Below, piece by piece: positions 1 through 7,467 of a DNA stretch of 64,000 nt. The position numbers were made by a program, and so were the translations under genes. The notes beneath the pieces are model-generated. The model saw nothing but the letters and a program-made list of their open reading frames with translations. It was not told the DNA's origin and did not search any database. This stretch comes from Lentilactobacillus sp. Marseille-Q4993 (GTDB lineage: Bacteria; Bacillota; Bacilli; Lactobacillales; Lactobacillaceae). Each line of letters begins with the position of its first letter. Position 1 is the stretch's first letter. Where the stretch lies: the NCBI RefSeq assembly GCF_951230165.1, contig NZ_CATNVB010000003.1, positions 1 to 64,000 of the forward strand, read 5' to 3'.

Positions 1-60
1 CCTTGGGTTTTAGTCGATTTAAGAATAGCAGAGTTGAATTCTCTGTGCTACGTAAAATGC

Positions 61-100
61 AAAAAAGCCTCGGAAATTTTTATTTCCGAAGCTTTTTTGC
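61..100. terminator. Bidirectional intrinsic terminator
   Basis: An inverted repeat (AAAAAAGC...CGGAAA and TTTCCG...GCTTTTTT) has A-tract and T-tract flanks, so it can end transcription in both directions. It probably closes a gene left of the window; the first 60 bases hold only a short open frame and a small hairpin (about 27-49). Confidence 0.7.
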
Positions 101-104
101 TTTA

Positions 105-581
105 ACTAGGACTTTTGTCCCAGCCTCTTGTTTACAATTTATTCTATTTGGAGTTTTGGACGGGATCTAAGCTAATCTAGAGTTTTATTGGGGGAGTCTA
201 GATAGCAATTAGGGGTGAGATCCCGCAATTTGAGGAAAAATTTTTATGCTCTAATTATTCGTTTGTTTAATTGGGTTTTTGGGTTGTTCGTTTTCACTTA
301 ATACTCTAGGTGGAAAGACTTATGATTATCCGCATCGCCTCCTAAAAGATGGAATAGTTATTTATTCTAGTTTTAGTTTTCATGCTAAGTTGTTTGATCG
401 AGGGGGAATCGTTCGCTTCCTTTCCTTATTGATTGTCTATATATTATCGAACTAACCTTAAACCAACTTTAAAACCAAAATCTTTTTGAAAAAAGTACTG
501 ATCAAAGGTAGTTAATCCCTACTCCCACTGCTAGAATAGCAATTAGAGGGAATAAATACTTGAGGAAAGTGGGATCAATCA
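105..581. other. Intergenic region with a long imperfect hairpin
   Basis: No convincing gene is visible. An imperfect inverted repeat has outer arms CGGGATCT (161-168) and AGATCCCG (218-225) and TCTAGA in both inner flanks. The promoter of the downstream secreted-protein gene must lie in the right half; TAGAAT near 533 is a possible -10. I do not recognise an RNA family. Confidence 0.4.
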
Positions 582-1058
582 ATGAAAGCAATAACTGGAA
601 TCATTTTTGCAACCACAGCGCTAACCACTGGTTTATTAGGCAGTTATTCAGCAACCGCCAGTACCATCAAACCAACGTCGTTTCCAACTACATACCGAGG
701 GCGGTACCTAGGAGTTAGGATTCCTAACAGTAAATCTTATAACTACGCTCTGCAAATCGAAAAAAAGACGGTTAGAACGGGCAAATTTAATTTAAAGACA
801 AATAAGTACAAATGGGACAAGCAGAAACCAGTTATTATTTTAAAGAACAAAAGCAACTTCTACTTTGCTTTCAGTAATAAAACCACAACGTATAGTTTTG
901 GAAAACCAAGTCGGTTACCAAAGAAAGCTTTCAGTAAGCCTGCATATGTCCTAGGAGTTCGCCTTCCAAACTCTAAAAAAGCGCTCGCCTATTACCGCGG
1001 AGTCAACTTTGATTTCGGCCATTACATGCATAAAGTTATGTATCAAAATAAAAATTAA
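582..1058 (+). CDS. Small secreted protein, FRG-W type family
   Basis: A 158-residue exported protein of unknown function. The N-terminus has a charged start, a hydrophobic core (about residues 5-20) and an Ala-rich cleavage region near ATAS, which is a Sec signal peptide. The mature part is basic, rich in Lys, Tyr and Ser, and has no cysteines. Its TTYRGRY segment just after the signal resembles the FRGNW/LRGIW segment of the secreted proteins at 42.5-45.2 kb, although Tyr replaces Trp. A similar VLGVRLPNSKK segment recurs near residue 125, so the protein may hold two short repeats (YLGVRIPNSKS and YVLGVRLPNSKK). A purine-rich Shine-Dalgarno (GAGGAAAGTGG) precedes the ATG. It stands alone, with a terminator behind it. 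Confidence 0.8.
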   Translation: MKAITGIIFATTALTTGLLGSYSATASTIKPTSFPTTYRGRYLGVRIPNSKSYNYALQIEKKTVRTGKFNLKTNKYKWDKQKPVIILKNKSNFYFAFSNKTTTYSFGKPSRLPKKAFSKPAYVLGVRLPNSKKALAYYRGVNFDFGHYMHKVMYQNKN

Positions 1059-1061
1059 TCC

Positions 1062-1114
1062 AAAAAACTTCCATAGTGATATCAACTCATAAATCACTGT
1101 GGAGGTTTTATTTT
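1062..1114. terminator. Convergent bidirectional terminator
   Basis: A stem of about 16 bp (ACTTCCATAGTGAT against AATCACTGTGGAGGT) is flanked by an A-tract and a T-tract. It sits between two convergent genes. Confidence 0.8.
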
Positions 1115-1115
1115 C

Positions 1116-1451
1116 TTAATAGTTAAAATTGTCACTCGACAAATCAGGTTCTTCATCTAATTTGCCCCGTCGAATATATTTCTGATCTAAAAACATATGT
1201 AGCATTGGGCTCCCTGCTAACTTGGAATAAGGATAGGGCGTGTCCCCATTGTCCTTAATAATTCGATTAAGGTAATTCTTTAAAACCCAGGGTTCTTCTA
1301 TTCTTCGCGAATGGAGCTTCAAGACGTCATCCACGTGCTCCGGGGTAGTATTCAAATCACGAGCGGCATCCGCCAAGGTAATATCTGCCAAATCGAAATT
1401 ACGTTGAAGCTCAATTCTGGTGTTGCTTTGCTCCTCTGGGGTTAACGTCAT
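1116..1451 (-). CDS. DUF2316 family protein
   Basis: A 111-residue cytosolic protein that matches my recollection of the DUF2316 family: an N-terminal helix beginning LTPEEQ, a helix-turn-helix-like segment (TLADAARDLNTTPEHVDDVL) and the C-terminal FLDQKYIRRGKL stretch. Function is unknown. The ATG lies immediately after the stop of the upstream MarR gene, with GGAGGACC as ribosome binding site inside the end of that gene, so the two are co-transcribed and probably translationally coupled. DUF2316 genes next to MarR regulators fit a stress or drug-response role, but that is inference. Confidence 0.8.
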   Translation of the reverse strand: MTLTPEEQSNTRIELQRNFDLADITLADAARDLNTTPEHVDDVLKLHSRRIEEPWVLKNYLNRIIKDNGDTPYPYSKLAGSPMLHMFLDQKYIRRGKLDEEPDLSSDNFNY

Positions 1452-1877
1452 TTAAAGGTCCTCCATCTGCCTAAATTGATTTCTAATATTTTCTAATTCT
1501 GAAACTAAACTTTCTCTATCTTCAAGAATATCCTCAATCAAGTCTGAAATACTATCAAATTCCTTCTTGATTTCAATAGCTATCTTCGTTCCTACTGCCG
1601 TGAGTTTTAAATTTTTCTCCCGGTCGTCCCGGCTGTCGGGAATCCGAAAAATAAAGCCTCTAGTTTCTAACGACTTCATTAAATTCGACATACTAGCCGC
1701 ACTTCGACCTATCTTCGTCCCAATTTCTTGTTGATTGATTTTATTATATTTGGCAATCAAAAGAACTGAAACTGCCTGGTCAACGTTAAGTTTATGTTTG
1801 CGTAACCGTTTGGCCAACAATCCAGTGCCTAGCTTGTAGATTTGGTAAATCATCGTTGCCGTTTGAGAGCTGTCCAT
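1452..1877 (-). CDS. MarR-family transcriptional regulator
   Basis: A winged-helix regulator of about 141 residues. The segment NQQEIGTKIGRSAASMSNLM is the recognition HTH and the DSRDDREKNLKLT stretch is the wing with the conserved D-x-R-x-K/R pattern. I chose the ATG at 1877 and not the GTG at 1886, because the GAGGTG Shine-Dalgarno is correctly spaced only for the ATG. Two palindromes directly upstream (1896-1915 and 1917-1930) overlap the likely promoter, so the operon with the DUF2316 gene is probably autorepressed. The ligand is unknown. Confidence 0.9.
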   Translation of the reverse strand: MDSSQTATMIYQIYKLGTGLLAKRLRKHKLNVDQAVSVLLIAKYNKINQQEIGTKIGRSAASMSNLMKSLETRGFIFRIPDSRDDREKNLKLTAVGTKIAIEIKKEFDSISDLIEDILEDRESLVSELENIRNQFRQMEDL

Positions 1878-1895
1878 TGATTTCACCTCATATTT

Positions 1896-1930
1896 ATTAG
1901 TAGTTTACTACTAATAGTTGCAATTGCAAC
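1896..1930. promoter_or_regulatory. Double palindromic operator/promoter of the MarR-DUF2316 operon
   Basis: Two dyads lie side by side: ATTAGTAG-TTTA-CTACTAAT (1896-1915) and the perfect 14-mer GTTGCAATTGCAAC (1917-1930). On the minus strand TTGCAA and TAAACT with a 16-bp spacer could be -35 and -10, so both dyads overlap the promoter. TTGCAA-type dyads are common MarR sites. Confidence 0.6.
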
Positions 1931-1943
1931 CATTTTTTGACAG

Positions 1944-1979
1944 AAAAAAACGACCTCACGGTGAGAGAGATCGTTCTTT
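1944..1979 (-). terminator. Intrinsic terminator of the minus-strand UDG transcript
   Basis: Read on the minus strand, a hairpin (ACGATCTC...GAGGTCGT) is followed by a run of seven T. Confidence 0.6.
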
Positions 1980-2025
1980 AGTATATTCATATTCTTCGGG
2001 GTATTAAAAGATTGTGAGGTGGTGG

Positions 2026-2225
2026 TTGACACATCAAGCTTGCGACTTACTCAGTGTCAATAAATAAAATACATTGGGGGGAGATTATTTATTTTGAAAC
2101 ATTTAAGGGTTATTGATCAACCACCGCGATAGCTGCGACCCTATCGCTATGCCTCGTCTTTTAATTGTGTTTAGAATAACCCCGCTACCTTAAACTAAGC
2201 TTAAAGTGATTTAAGTTTGAAAAAA
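2026..2225. other. Structured intergenic element of unknown function
   Basis: The stretch between the MarR promoter and the UDG gene has nested symmetry. TTGACAC (2026-2032) pairs with GTGTCAA (2054-2060). Further on, TTAAGGGTTATT pairs with AATAACCC...CTTAA and encloses a perfect GCGATAG/CTATCGC hairpin (about 2130-2150). A GGGGGGAGA motif near 2076 precedes a TTG codon, but the frame closes after 12 codons. No known RNA family is recognised. Confidence 0.35.
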
Positions 2226-2232
2226 TATTGGG

Positions 2233-2868
2233 TCAAACCATCCTATTCGCCAATAATTCTTTCAGTTTAGCTGAATCAGCATCCACCACCGGTTGCATAC
2301 TCTTGAACCGTTTGGAGTACGAAGGGTGATACAACGGAAAAATATCATACTCTTTGTCGCTCATTTCGAATTTGCCGGATTCTTGGTTGAACACTTGAAC
2401 CTGTTGATGGATAAACTTACCGTGCAACTCACCAATCTTGGCATCTTTACCCAACAGGCGCTGTAAGCTTGCATTGCCCATCGTAACCAGTAAGCGATTA
2501 GGAAACTTGGCCAGCTCATAATCAAACATCGGGGCAAACGCCTTAACTTCCTTATTATTGGGGCGGCGATCACTTTTCAATCCAGACTTTCCTACTCGGA
2601 ACGGCCTAGCGCTAACCACCCCAAAAATATACACATCTTCACGAGTCAAGTTGAGCGAAGCCAACCAGCGATCTAATTCTTTTCCTGAAGGTCCTTGAAA
2701 TGGATGACCAAGTTCAATCTCCTTAGCGCCAGGGGCTTCTCCAAGTAGCAAGATCTTCGGATCAACGCCACCTTCCCCCGCAACAAAGCCTTCCAAAAAT
2801 TCAAATTCATTGGAGCGCTGTTTTCCCCACTCGATCCACTCGGGAGTCAATACAGTTTGAATTACCAT
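2233..2868 (-). CDS. Uracil-DNA glycosylase-fold protein
   Basis: About 211 residues of the uracil-DNA glycosylase superfamily, which excise uracil from DNA. The N-terminal motif LLLGEAPGAKEIELGHPF carries the GEAPG active-site loop plus the G-x-PF element, and the C-terminal motif YHPSYS is the DNA-intercalating HPS loop. No cysteines are visible, so the iron-sulphur cluster of the classic family 4 enzymes is absent. I chose ATG 2868 over 2889 because AGGTGG is correctly spaced for it. The gene is monocistronic. It could instead be one of the glycosylase-like proteins without proven activity. Confidence 0.85.
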   Translation of the reverse strand: MVIQTVLTPEWIEWGKQRSNEFEFLEGFVAGEGGVDPKILLLGEAPGAKEIELGHPFQGPSGKELDRWLASLNLTREDVYIFGVVSARPFRVGKSGLKSDRRPNNKEVKAFAPMFDYELAKFPNRLLVTMGNASLQRLLGKDAKIGELHGKFIHQQVQVFNQESGKFEMSDKEYDIFPLYHPSYSKRFKSMQPVVDADSAKLKELLANRMV

Positions 2869-2935
2869 TTCAGTTACCCACCTTTCCATCTAAGAAAATA
2901 TTACCAAAAATTGTTGTCAATGTATCTATAAGCGG

Positions 2936-3117
2936 TTGCATAATAATATTTAATGGCATACACTAAGGGTGTCGTGGTACAGGGGGCTCACTCCCGGAAA
3001 TGTGAGCCCCAGCAACTATTGTCTGGAAAAACAAGGGTTGCATATATTGTTCGTTGTTTTGTTACATAGCAGCGGTCTGATAAGTAGTTAATTATACTTG
3101 TCAGACCACTGTTTTTT
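2936..3117 (+). ncRNA. Candidate small RNA with own promoter and terminator
   Basis: No ORF fits this block. TTGCAT (2936-2941) and TACACT (2959-2964) form a 17-bp-spaced promoter. About six bases later a transcript could start and run through a strong hairpin (GGGGCTCAC/GTGAGCCCC, about 2982-3008) to a 13-bp terminator stem (3074-3107) followed by seven T. The product would be about 150 nt. The decamer TGTCGTGGTA at its start (2970-2979) recurs at 3204-3213. I do not recognise the RNA family. Confidence 0.55.
3074..3117 (+). terminator. Strong intrinsic terminator
   Basis: GGTCTGATAAGTA pairs with TACTTGTCAGACC across an eight-base loop, followed after ACTG by seven T. No coding gene lies upstream on this strand, so it supports a small RNA. 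Confidence 0.75.
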
Positions 3118-3164
3118 TGAGCTATATTACTTGCTATCTAACCGTAAATAACATAATCTAAAGG

Positions 3165-3305
3165 TGGATTCAGGGGTTGTCCCTGAACAAACCCAATAAT
3201 ACATGTCGTGGTATTAGCTACCTGTTCTTAGGTAGCTTGGGGCGGAAACCAGATGGAAAATGGTTTCCAAATCTGCTTCGTTTTCAACGATAAGTTGAAG
3301 ATGAG
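3165..3305 (+). ncRNA. Second hairpin-rich block, possible small RNA
   Basis: A chain of perfect hairpins follows the first candidate RNA: TTCAGGG/CCCTGAA (about 3170-3186), AGCTACC/GGTAGCT (about 3217-3237), GGAAACCA/TGGTTTCC (about 3245-3269) and TTCAAC/GTTGAA, ending in a T run near 3308. The decamer TGTCGTGGTA (3204-3213) is shared with the first block. No clear promoter is seen; TTGTCC...TACATG is a weak candidate. It could equally be the 3' untranslated region of the GNAT gene read on the minus strand. Confidence 0.35.
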
Positions 3306-3306
3306 G

Positions 3307-3795
3307 CTATTTTTTTAGCTTTAATTCATAGAATATATCCATCGCTTGGTGTTCACCACCGCCAATAGGGCCATCAAGGAGTGTAAACCCATACTTATCG
3401 TACACATGAACAGCGGCACTCAAATCATGGTGGGTCTCTAAGTATAATTTTTCATAGCCAGCCTGCCGGGCAAACTCAACCACCCGATCAATCAGCTTGG
3501 TACTTAGATGATCACCCTGAGCTGACGCTGATACATAAAGTTTTTGGAGTTCCGCCACCCCATTTTCAGCATCATACTCAGCGGCTCCTGCTCCCCCAAC
3601 CACTTCATTATCATCATTAACAGCCACAAAGTATTGCCGTTTTTGCGTTTGGCCGTAAAACTCACTCAAATGATCAAGCTCAGGATCAAAATAAGCCGTT
3701 CCTGGTTTATCAAGGTTGAAAGACTTTAATAATGTCCGAATGATTTCAGCCATCTTGACATCATCATTACTTGTTATTGGTCGAATAGTTGTCAT
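3307..3795 (-). CDS. GNAT-family N-acetyltransferase
   Basis: A 162-residue acetyl-CoA-dependent acetyltransferase. The sequence shows the GNAT pattern: N-terminal IRPITSNDD, a central strand with VVGGAGAAEY, the AELQKLYVS strand, the acetyl-CoA pyrophosphate-binding loop with QGDHLSTKLID, and the C-terminal LYLETHHDLSAAVHVYDKYGF. The substrate cannot be read from sequence. TTAGGAGG precedes the ATG. The gene follows a MarR gene on the same strand by only a few bases, so both belong to one operon divergent from alsS. Confidence 0.85.
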   Translation of the reverse strand: MTTIRPITSNDDVKMAEIIRTLLKSFNLDKPGTAYFDPELDHLSEFYGQTQKRQYFVAVNDDNEVVGGAGAAEYDAENGVAELQKLYVSASAQGDHLSTKLIDRVVEFARQAGYEKLYLETHHDLSAAVHVYDKYGFTLLDGPIGGGEHQAMDIFYELKLKK

Positions 3796-3804
3796 ATGGG
3801 CCTC

Positions 3805-4227
3805 CTAATCTGGTTCAACAATGGTTGAAACAACCTTATCAATGGCTTCAAACAGTGGACTGTCAACGGTGATTCCGGACTCGCCCAGCCGTTCTTTCCA
3901 CCAATCACTTCTGATTTTTTGAACGGTTGGAATTAAGCGGTCACCGCTCACTGTTGTATTCAATAACACTTGATGGCCCCGGCCAGCTGTTTTTGATAAC
4001 AAGTCTAACTCAACCATTTTTTTAACTTCCCTAGTTGCTAACCCCTTATCAATTACGAGTTCTCGCGCAACTTGGTTTTGATTGATTCCTTGTTTATCAT
4101 GAACCGTCAGTAACACACACACCGCGGTTGGATTTAAATCGTATTCACTGAACAACGCACCGGTGTCCTTATAGTACTGACGGTGCAAGATAGAAATATC
4201 CTGTGCTAAATAGCCTAAGTCTTTCAT
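3805..4227 (-). CDS. MarR-family regulator of the acetolactate operon
   Basis: About 140 residues with a winged helix: the HTH segment is NQNQVARELVIDKGLATREVKKMV, and the wing is shortened around RGHQVLL. It is transcribed divergently from alsS-aldB. The intergenic region holds two identical copies of TGTTGACAATTCAACA overlapping both promoters, so it very likely controls both alsS-aldB and its own operon with the GNAT gene. I chose the ATG at 4227; an in-frame TTG two codons upstream (4233) is an alternative. The effector is unknown. Confidence 0.88.
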   Translation of the reverse strand: MKDLGYLAQDISILHRQYYKDTGALFSEYDLNPTAVCVLLTVHDKQGINQNQVARELVIDKGLATREVKKMVELDLLSKTAGRGHQVLLNTTVSGDRLIPTVQKIRSDWWKERLGESGITVDSPLFEAIDKVVSTIVEPD

Positions 4228-4249
4228 TTGCAAAAAGTCCTTTCAAGTA

Positions 4250-4301
4250 TGTTGACAATTCAACACTAATAGAATATCTTTTATATGTTGACAATTCAAC
4301 A
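4250..4301. promoter_or_regulatory. Divergent promoters with two identical operators (MarR/alsS)
   Basis: TGTTGACAATTCAACA occurs at 4250-4265 and again at 4286-4301, 36 bp apart; its outer six bases form a dyad. On the plus strand TTGACA (4252-4257) with TATCTT (4275-4280), spacing 17, is the alsS promoter. On the minus strand TTGTCA with TATTAG, spacing 17, is the MarR promoter. Each -35 box lies inside an operator copy. Confidence 0.75.
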
Positions 4302-4323
4302 CATAAAAAACGAGGTATTGATT

Positions 4324-5997
4324 ATGACTAAAAAATTAACTGGTTCCCAAGCATTGATTCAAAGCATGATCAACCAAGGTATCAAGTACGTTTTCGGAGT
4401 ACCCGGTGCCAAAGTCGACCAACTATTTGAAGACTTGAAATACAGCACCGACCCCAAAGCTCCAAAACTAATAATAACACGTCACGAACAAGACGCAGCC
4501 TTCATGGCGGCAGGAGTTGGTCGTTTGACAGGTAAACCAGGGGTGGCCGCCACAACATCTGGTCCTGGGGTTTCAAACTTAATTACTGGCCTATTAACAG
4601 CAACATCCGAGGCTGATCCGGTTATCGCAATCGGTGGTCAGGTTCCCCGCGATGACGTGGCAAGATTAACTCATCAAAGCATTCCCAGCCAAGCTATCAT
4701 GGCAAATGTAACCAAGAGCAGCGTGGAAGTTCAGGACTCAAACAACTTATCAGAGGCCTTTACTAATGCGTATCAGACTTCAGTGGCTCCCAAAGCAGGG
4801 GCTACGTTTGTGTCAGTTCCAGGTGATGTTTTAGCCGGAGAAACTGACCGTGATGTCATCGGGACTGTTAAACCAGCTAAGCAGAGTGCTGCAGACGACG
4901 AGACCATCAATAAAGTTATCAATAAACTAAAATCAGCATCCCATCCCGTTATCCTTGCCGGAATGAGAGCATCAACCCCCGCCAATGCCGCCGCAATCCA
5001 AGCACTTCTTAAAGTGGCTTCAATTCCGGTTGTTGAGACTTTCCAGGGAGCTGGAATCATCTCAAAAGAACTAGAAAGTCACTATTTTGGTCGGGTTGGG
5101 TTATTTAGAAATCAAATTGGTGATAATCTATTAAGGGACAGTGACCTTGTGATTACCATTGGTTACGATCCAGTTGAGTACGAAGGTCGGATTTGGAACG
5201 CTGAACACACCTCTGAAGTTATTAGTATTGACGAGGTTGCCCCAGAAATCAGTGCTGACTACCAACCTGACGTAACCGCAGTTGTTGATATTGCGAAGAC
5301 GATTACTAAGCTAGCTGATACGATTAAAGCCACCCAGCTTCAGTTTGACTTCATCAAGGACTTAGATAATCTCAGACAAAAGCTAAACGAGCGGACAATT
5401 GAAACCACCCCCGCAAGGGAAAGCCTGGTTCATCCCCTCGACGTTGTCGATGCCTTGCAGGAAGAGATTGCTAGCGACACCACCGTTACTGTTGACGTAG
5501 GAAGCTTTTACATATGGATGGCTCGCTACTTTAGGAGTTATCAACCACGGCACCTTCTTTTCAGTAATGGAATGCAGACGCTTGGGGTATCACTCCCCTG
5601 GGCAATCGTCGCAGCGCTAGAAGATTCAAGCAAACCAGTTGTTTCTGTATCGGGTGACGGTGGCTTCCTATTTTCGGGTGCTGAGCTTGAAACCGCAGTT
5701 CGACTTAACCTGAATATCGTTCAAGTAATTTTCAACGACGGTTACTACGATATGGTAAAATTTCAAGAAGTTGCTAAGTACGGCAAGGATGCTGGCGTTA
5801 CCCTTGGACCAGTAGACTTTGCAGCTTATGCCAAGAGTTTTGGTGCCCACGGCCACACCGCAACCACCAAAGCCGAGATTAAGGAGGCGATGCAACAAGC
5901 ACTCACGGAAGACGGTCCATCGGTTATCGACATTCCGGTCGATTATAGTGATAATATTAAACTAAAGTCGGCGTTGCTCGATGATATTTTAAATTAA
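4324..5997 (+). CDS. alsS: Acetolactate synthase, catabolic
   Basis: A thiamine-diphosphate enzyme of about 557 residues that condenses two pyruvates to 2-acetolactate plus CO2, the first step to acetoin and diacetyl. The N-terminal RHEQDAAFMAAGVGRLTG carries the activating Glu, GPGVSNL follows, and the C-terminal ThDP/Mg site is GDGGFLFSGAELETA...NLNIVQVIFNDGYYDMV. The overall length is usual for AlsS. The start is ATG 4324 (MTKKLTGS), preceded by CGAGG; the in-frame ATG at 4285 lies inside an operator copy. Pairing with aldB and the absence of a small regulatory subunit or other ilv genes argue for the catabolic enzyme and not the biosynthetic one. Confidence 0.93.
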   Translation: MTKKLTGSQALIQSMINQGIKYVFGVPGAKVDQLFEDLKYSTDPKAPKLIITRHEQDAAFMAAGVGRLTGKPGVAATTSGPGVSNLITGLLTATSEADPVIAIGGQVPRDDVARLTHQSIPSQAIMANVTKSSVEVQDSNNLSEAFTNAYQTSVAPKAGATFVSVPGDVLAGETDRDVIGTVKPAKQSAADDETINKVINKLKSASHPVILAGMRASTPANAAAIQALLKVASIPVVETFQGAGIISKELESHYFGRVGLFRNQIGDNLLRDSDLVITIGYDPVEYEGRIWNAEHTSEVISIDEVAPEISADYQPDVTAVVDIAKTITKLADTIKATQLQFDFIKDLDNLRQKLNERTIETTPARESLVHPLDVVDALQEEIASDTTVTVDVGSFYIWMARYFRSYQPRHLLFSNGMQTLGVSLPWAIVAALEDSSKPVVSVSGDGGFLFSGAELETAVRLNLNIVQVIFNDGYYDMVKFQEVAKYGKDAGVTLGPVDFAAYAKSFGAHGHTATTKAEIKEAMQQALTEDGPSVIDIPVDYSDNIKLKSALLDDILN

Positions 5998-6006
5998 AGT
6001 AAAGAG

Positions 6007-6732
6007 ATGACAAGTATGCAACATAATCCAAACGTTTTATATCAACATGGCACCCTTGCTTTGCTTGTCCCTGGTCTACTAAAGGGAACAATCACAATGG
6101 GTGAATTTCTAAACCACGGAGACACCGGTATCGGTACCGGTGAGGGTTTAGATGGCGAGTTGATTATTCTGGACGGCACTCCATATCAGGTTTCGGCCAG
6201 TGGGGAAGTCAACGTTGTCTCGGCTGACTTTACGATGCCGTTTGCTAACACTAATTGGGCGAACTACAAACCGCTATTTGAAGCAGAAAACGTCGCTCAA
6301 GGTCCATTCAGTGAGCAGATTTTGGAACTAATGAATAACAACAACACTTTCTTCTCAGTAGTTGCCACGGGTGAATTTTCTAACGTAACCACCCGGGCCG
6401 TTGCCAAGTCAAACACCCCATACAAGACACTGGCAGAAACTGCTGAGCAGCAAAGTATTTTTAAACGGGACAAGGTATCTGGAACCCTTCTTGGATACTA
6501 CTCCCCAGAACTATTTAACGGGGCTGCCGTCGGCGGTTTTCATTACCACTTTTTGTCTAAGGAGAAAGACTTTGGTGGTCATGTTCTCGGCTTCACAGTC
6601 GATAAAGCTGACATTACAGCCCAGGTGTTCGATACCCTTGAGCAACATTTACCGGTTGCGGATCAAGATTATCGAAACCACGATTTTTCGACTGACGATA
6701 TTGCTGGCAGTATTGAAAAATCAGAAAAATAA
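6007..6732 (+). CDS. aldB: Alpha-acetolactate decarboxylase
   Basis: A 241-residue enzyme converting 2-acetolactate to acetoin and CO2. The family signature is clear: GTLALLVPGLLKGTITMGEF near the N-terminus, GIGTGEGLDGELIILDG, and GGFHYHFLSKEKDFGGHVLGF, which contains the three His ligands of the active-site zinc. It starts ten bases after alsS and ends in a strong terminator, so the two form one operon. Together with the diacetyl/acetoin reductase gene at 25.8 kb it makes a route from pyruvate to 2,3-butanediol-type products, which consumes acid and, with the reductase, NADH. The same gene is called budA or alsD elsewhere. Confidence 0.95.
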   Translation: MTSMQHNPNVLYQHGTLALLVPGLLKGTITMGEFLNHGDTGIGTGEGLDGELIILDGTPYQVSASGEVNVVSADFTMPFANTNWANYKPLFEAENVAQGPFSEQILELMNNNNTFFSVVATGEFSNVTTRAVAKSNTPYKTLAETAEQQSIFKRDKVSGTLLGYYSPELFNGAAVGGFHYHFLSKEKDFGGHVLGFTVDKADITAQVFDTLEQHLPVADQDYRNHDFSTDDIAGSIEKSEK

Positions 6733-6759
6733 GTCAATTGGATTAAGTGAAAAACAAGA

Positions 6760-6810
6760 AAACAGGATTCGACCCCTTATTGGCGTGAGGGGAACGGATC
6801 CTGTTTTTTA
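6760..6810. terminator. Terminator of alsS-aldB
   Basis: AACAGGAT-CG-CCCCT pairs with AGGGG-CG-ATCCTGTT, followed by six T. It lies between convergent genes. Confidence 0.85.
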
Positions 6811-7404
6811 TTCAAAAATTTTATCGCTGTCTGAAGTAGTGTGCAGAGCCATGTAGACCAATTCAATAAATGTGATTATTAATCCAGATGGTGGGAAAAA
6901 GTAAATGGCCACCAGCATAAACAGATGAATCGGGATCGCCTTCCAACTTATCAAAAAGCGATAGATCGTCATTGCCCTAATTCTTTTTGCATCGGCACCT
7001 TGACCATTCTGCTCAAGCTCATTAATAATCTCCCGCGTTAACAGCAGATACATAATACTCCACAAAATAAAGATAAAAATATAGAAGTACTCCGGAGCTC
7101 GTTTATCAATAAATTTACCAGCCCAAGCCGTCGAAACTGGGATCAGTGACATTGCGAACAACCAAAAGTTGTTATACCAATACACCTTCTTAGTGATTCG
7201 GTGGGCTATCGCAAACATGTAATGATGATTGTACTAAGCAACCCCGATATATAAGAAACTAACGGCGTATGCTACCAGATACGGAAGCTGCTCAAAGATT
7301 CCTTCCCATTTAAAACTTTCGGGAGTCTTGAATTCCAAAACCATAATCGTCATTATGATTGCCACAACGGCATCAGTAAAAGCGGCAACTCTTCCTTTAT
7401 CCAT
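6808..7404 (-). pseudogene. TMEM175-type potassium channel gene broken by an in-frame TAG
   Basis: Read through one stop codon, this is a 198-codon frame, the usual length of a bacterial TMEM175 (DUF1211) protein. The first half begins MDKGRVAAFTDAVVAIIMTI, the typical R-x-x-AFTDAVxAI signature, behind a GGGGGGA ribosome binding site. The second half has HRITKKVYWYNNFWLFAMSL and IPVSTAW. At 7234-7236 a TAG interrupts ...FLYIGVA*YNHHYMF; this position normally holds Trp in the family, and TGG to TAG is one transition. An ATG at 7218 could in principle start the second half alone (136 codons), but it would lack the first filter-forming helices. It is either a recent nonsense allele or a sequence error. 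Confidence 0.8.
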
Positions 7405-7467
7405 GTAATCCCCCCACGCGTTAATGATACCTTTAGGATAACATGTTGGGATGAATAACGATTTATT

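Noticed and set aside
1-104. Open frame from the window edge to TAA at 103
   Set aside because: It runs through a terminator hairpin and is too short to support; it may be chance.
2094-2130. A TTG-started frame behind GGGGGGAGA
   Set aside because: It closes after 12 codons and sits within a structured region.
2970-3117. A type I toxin-antitoxin (Fst/par type) locus
   Set aside because: No small hydrophobic ORF with a matching ribosome binding site is seen on either strand around the hairpins.
6401-6856. A 151-codon ORF overlapping aldB
   Set aside because: It is a shadow frame of the decarboxylase, which has complete catalytic motifs.
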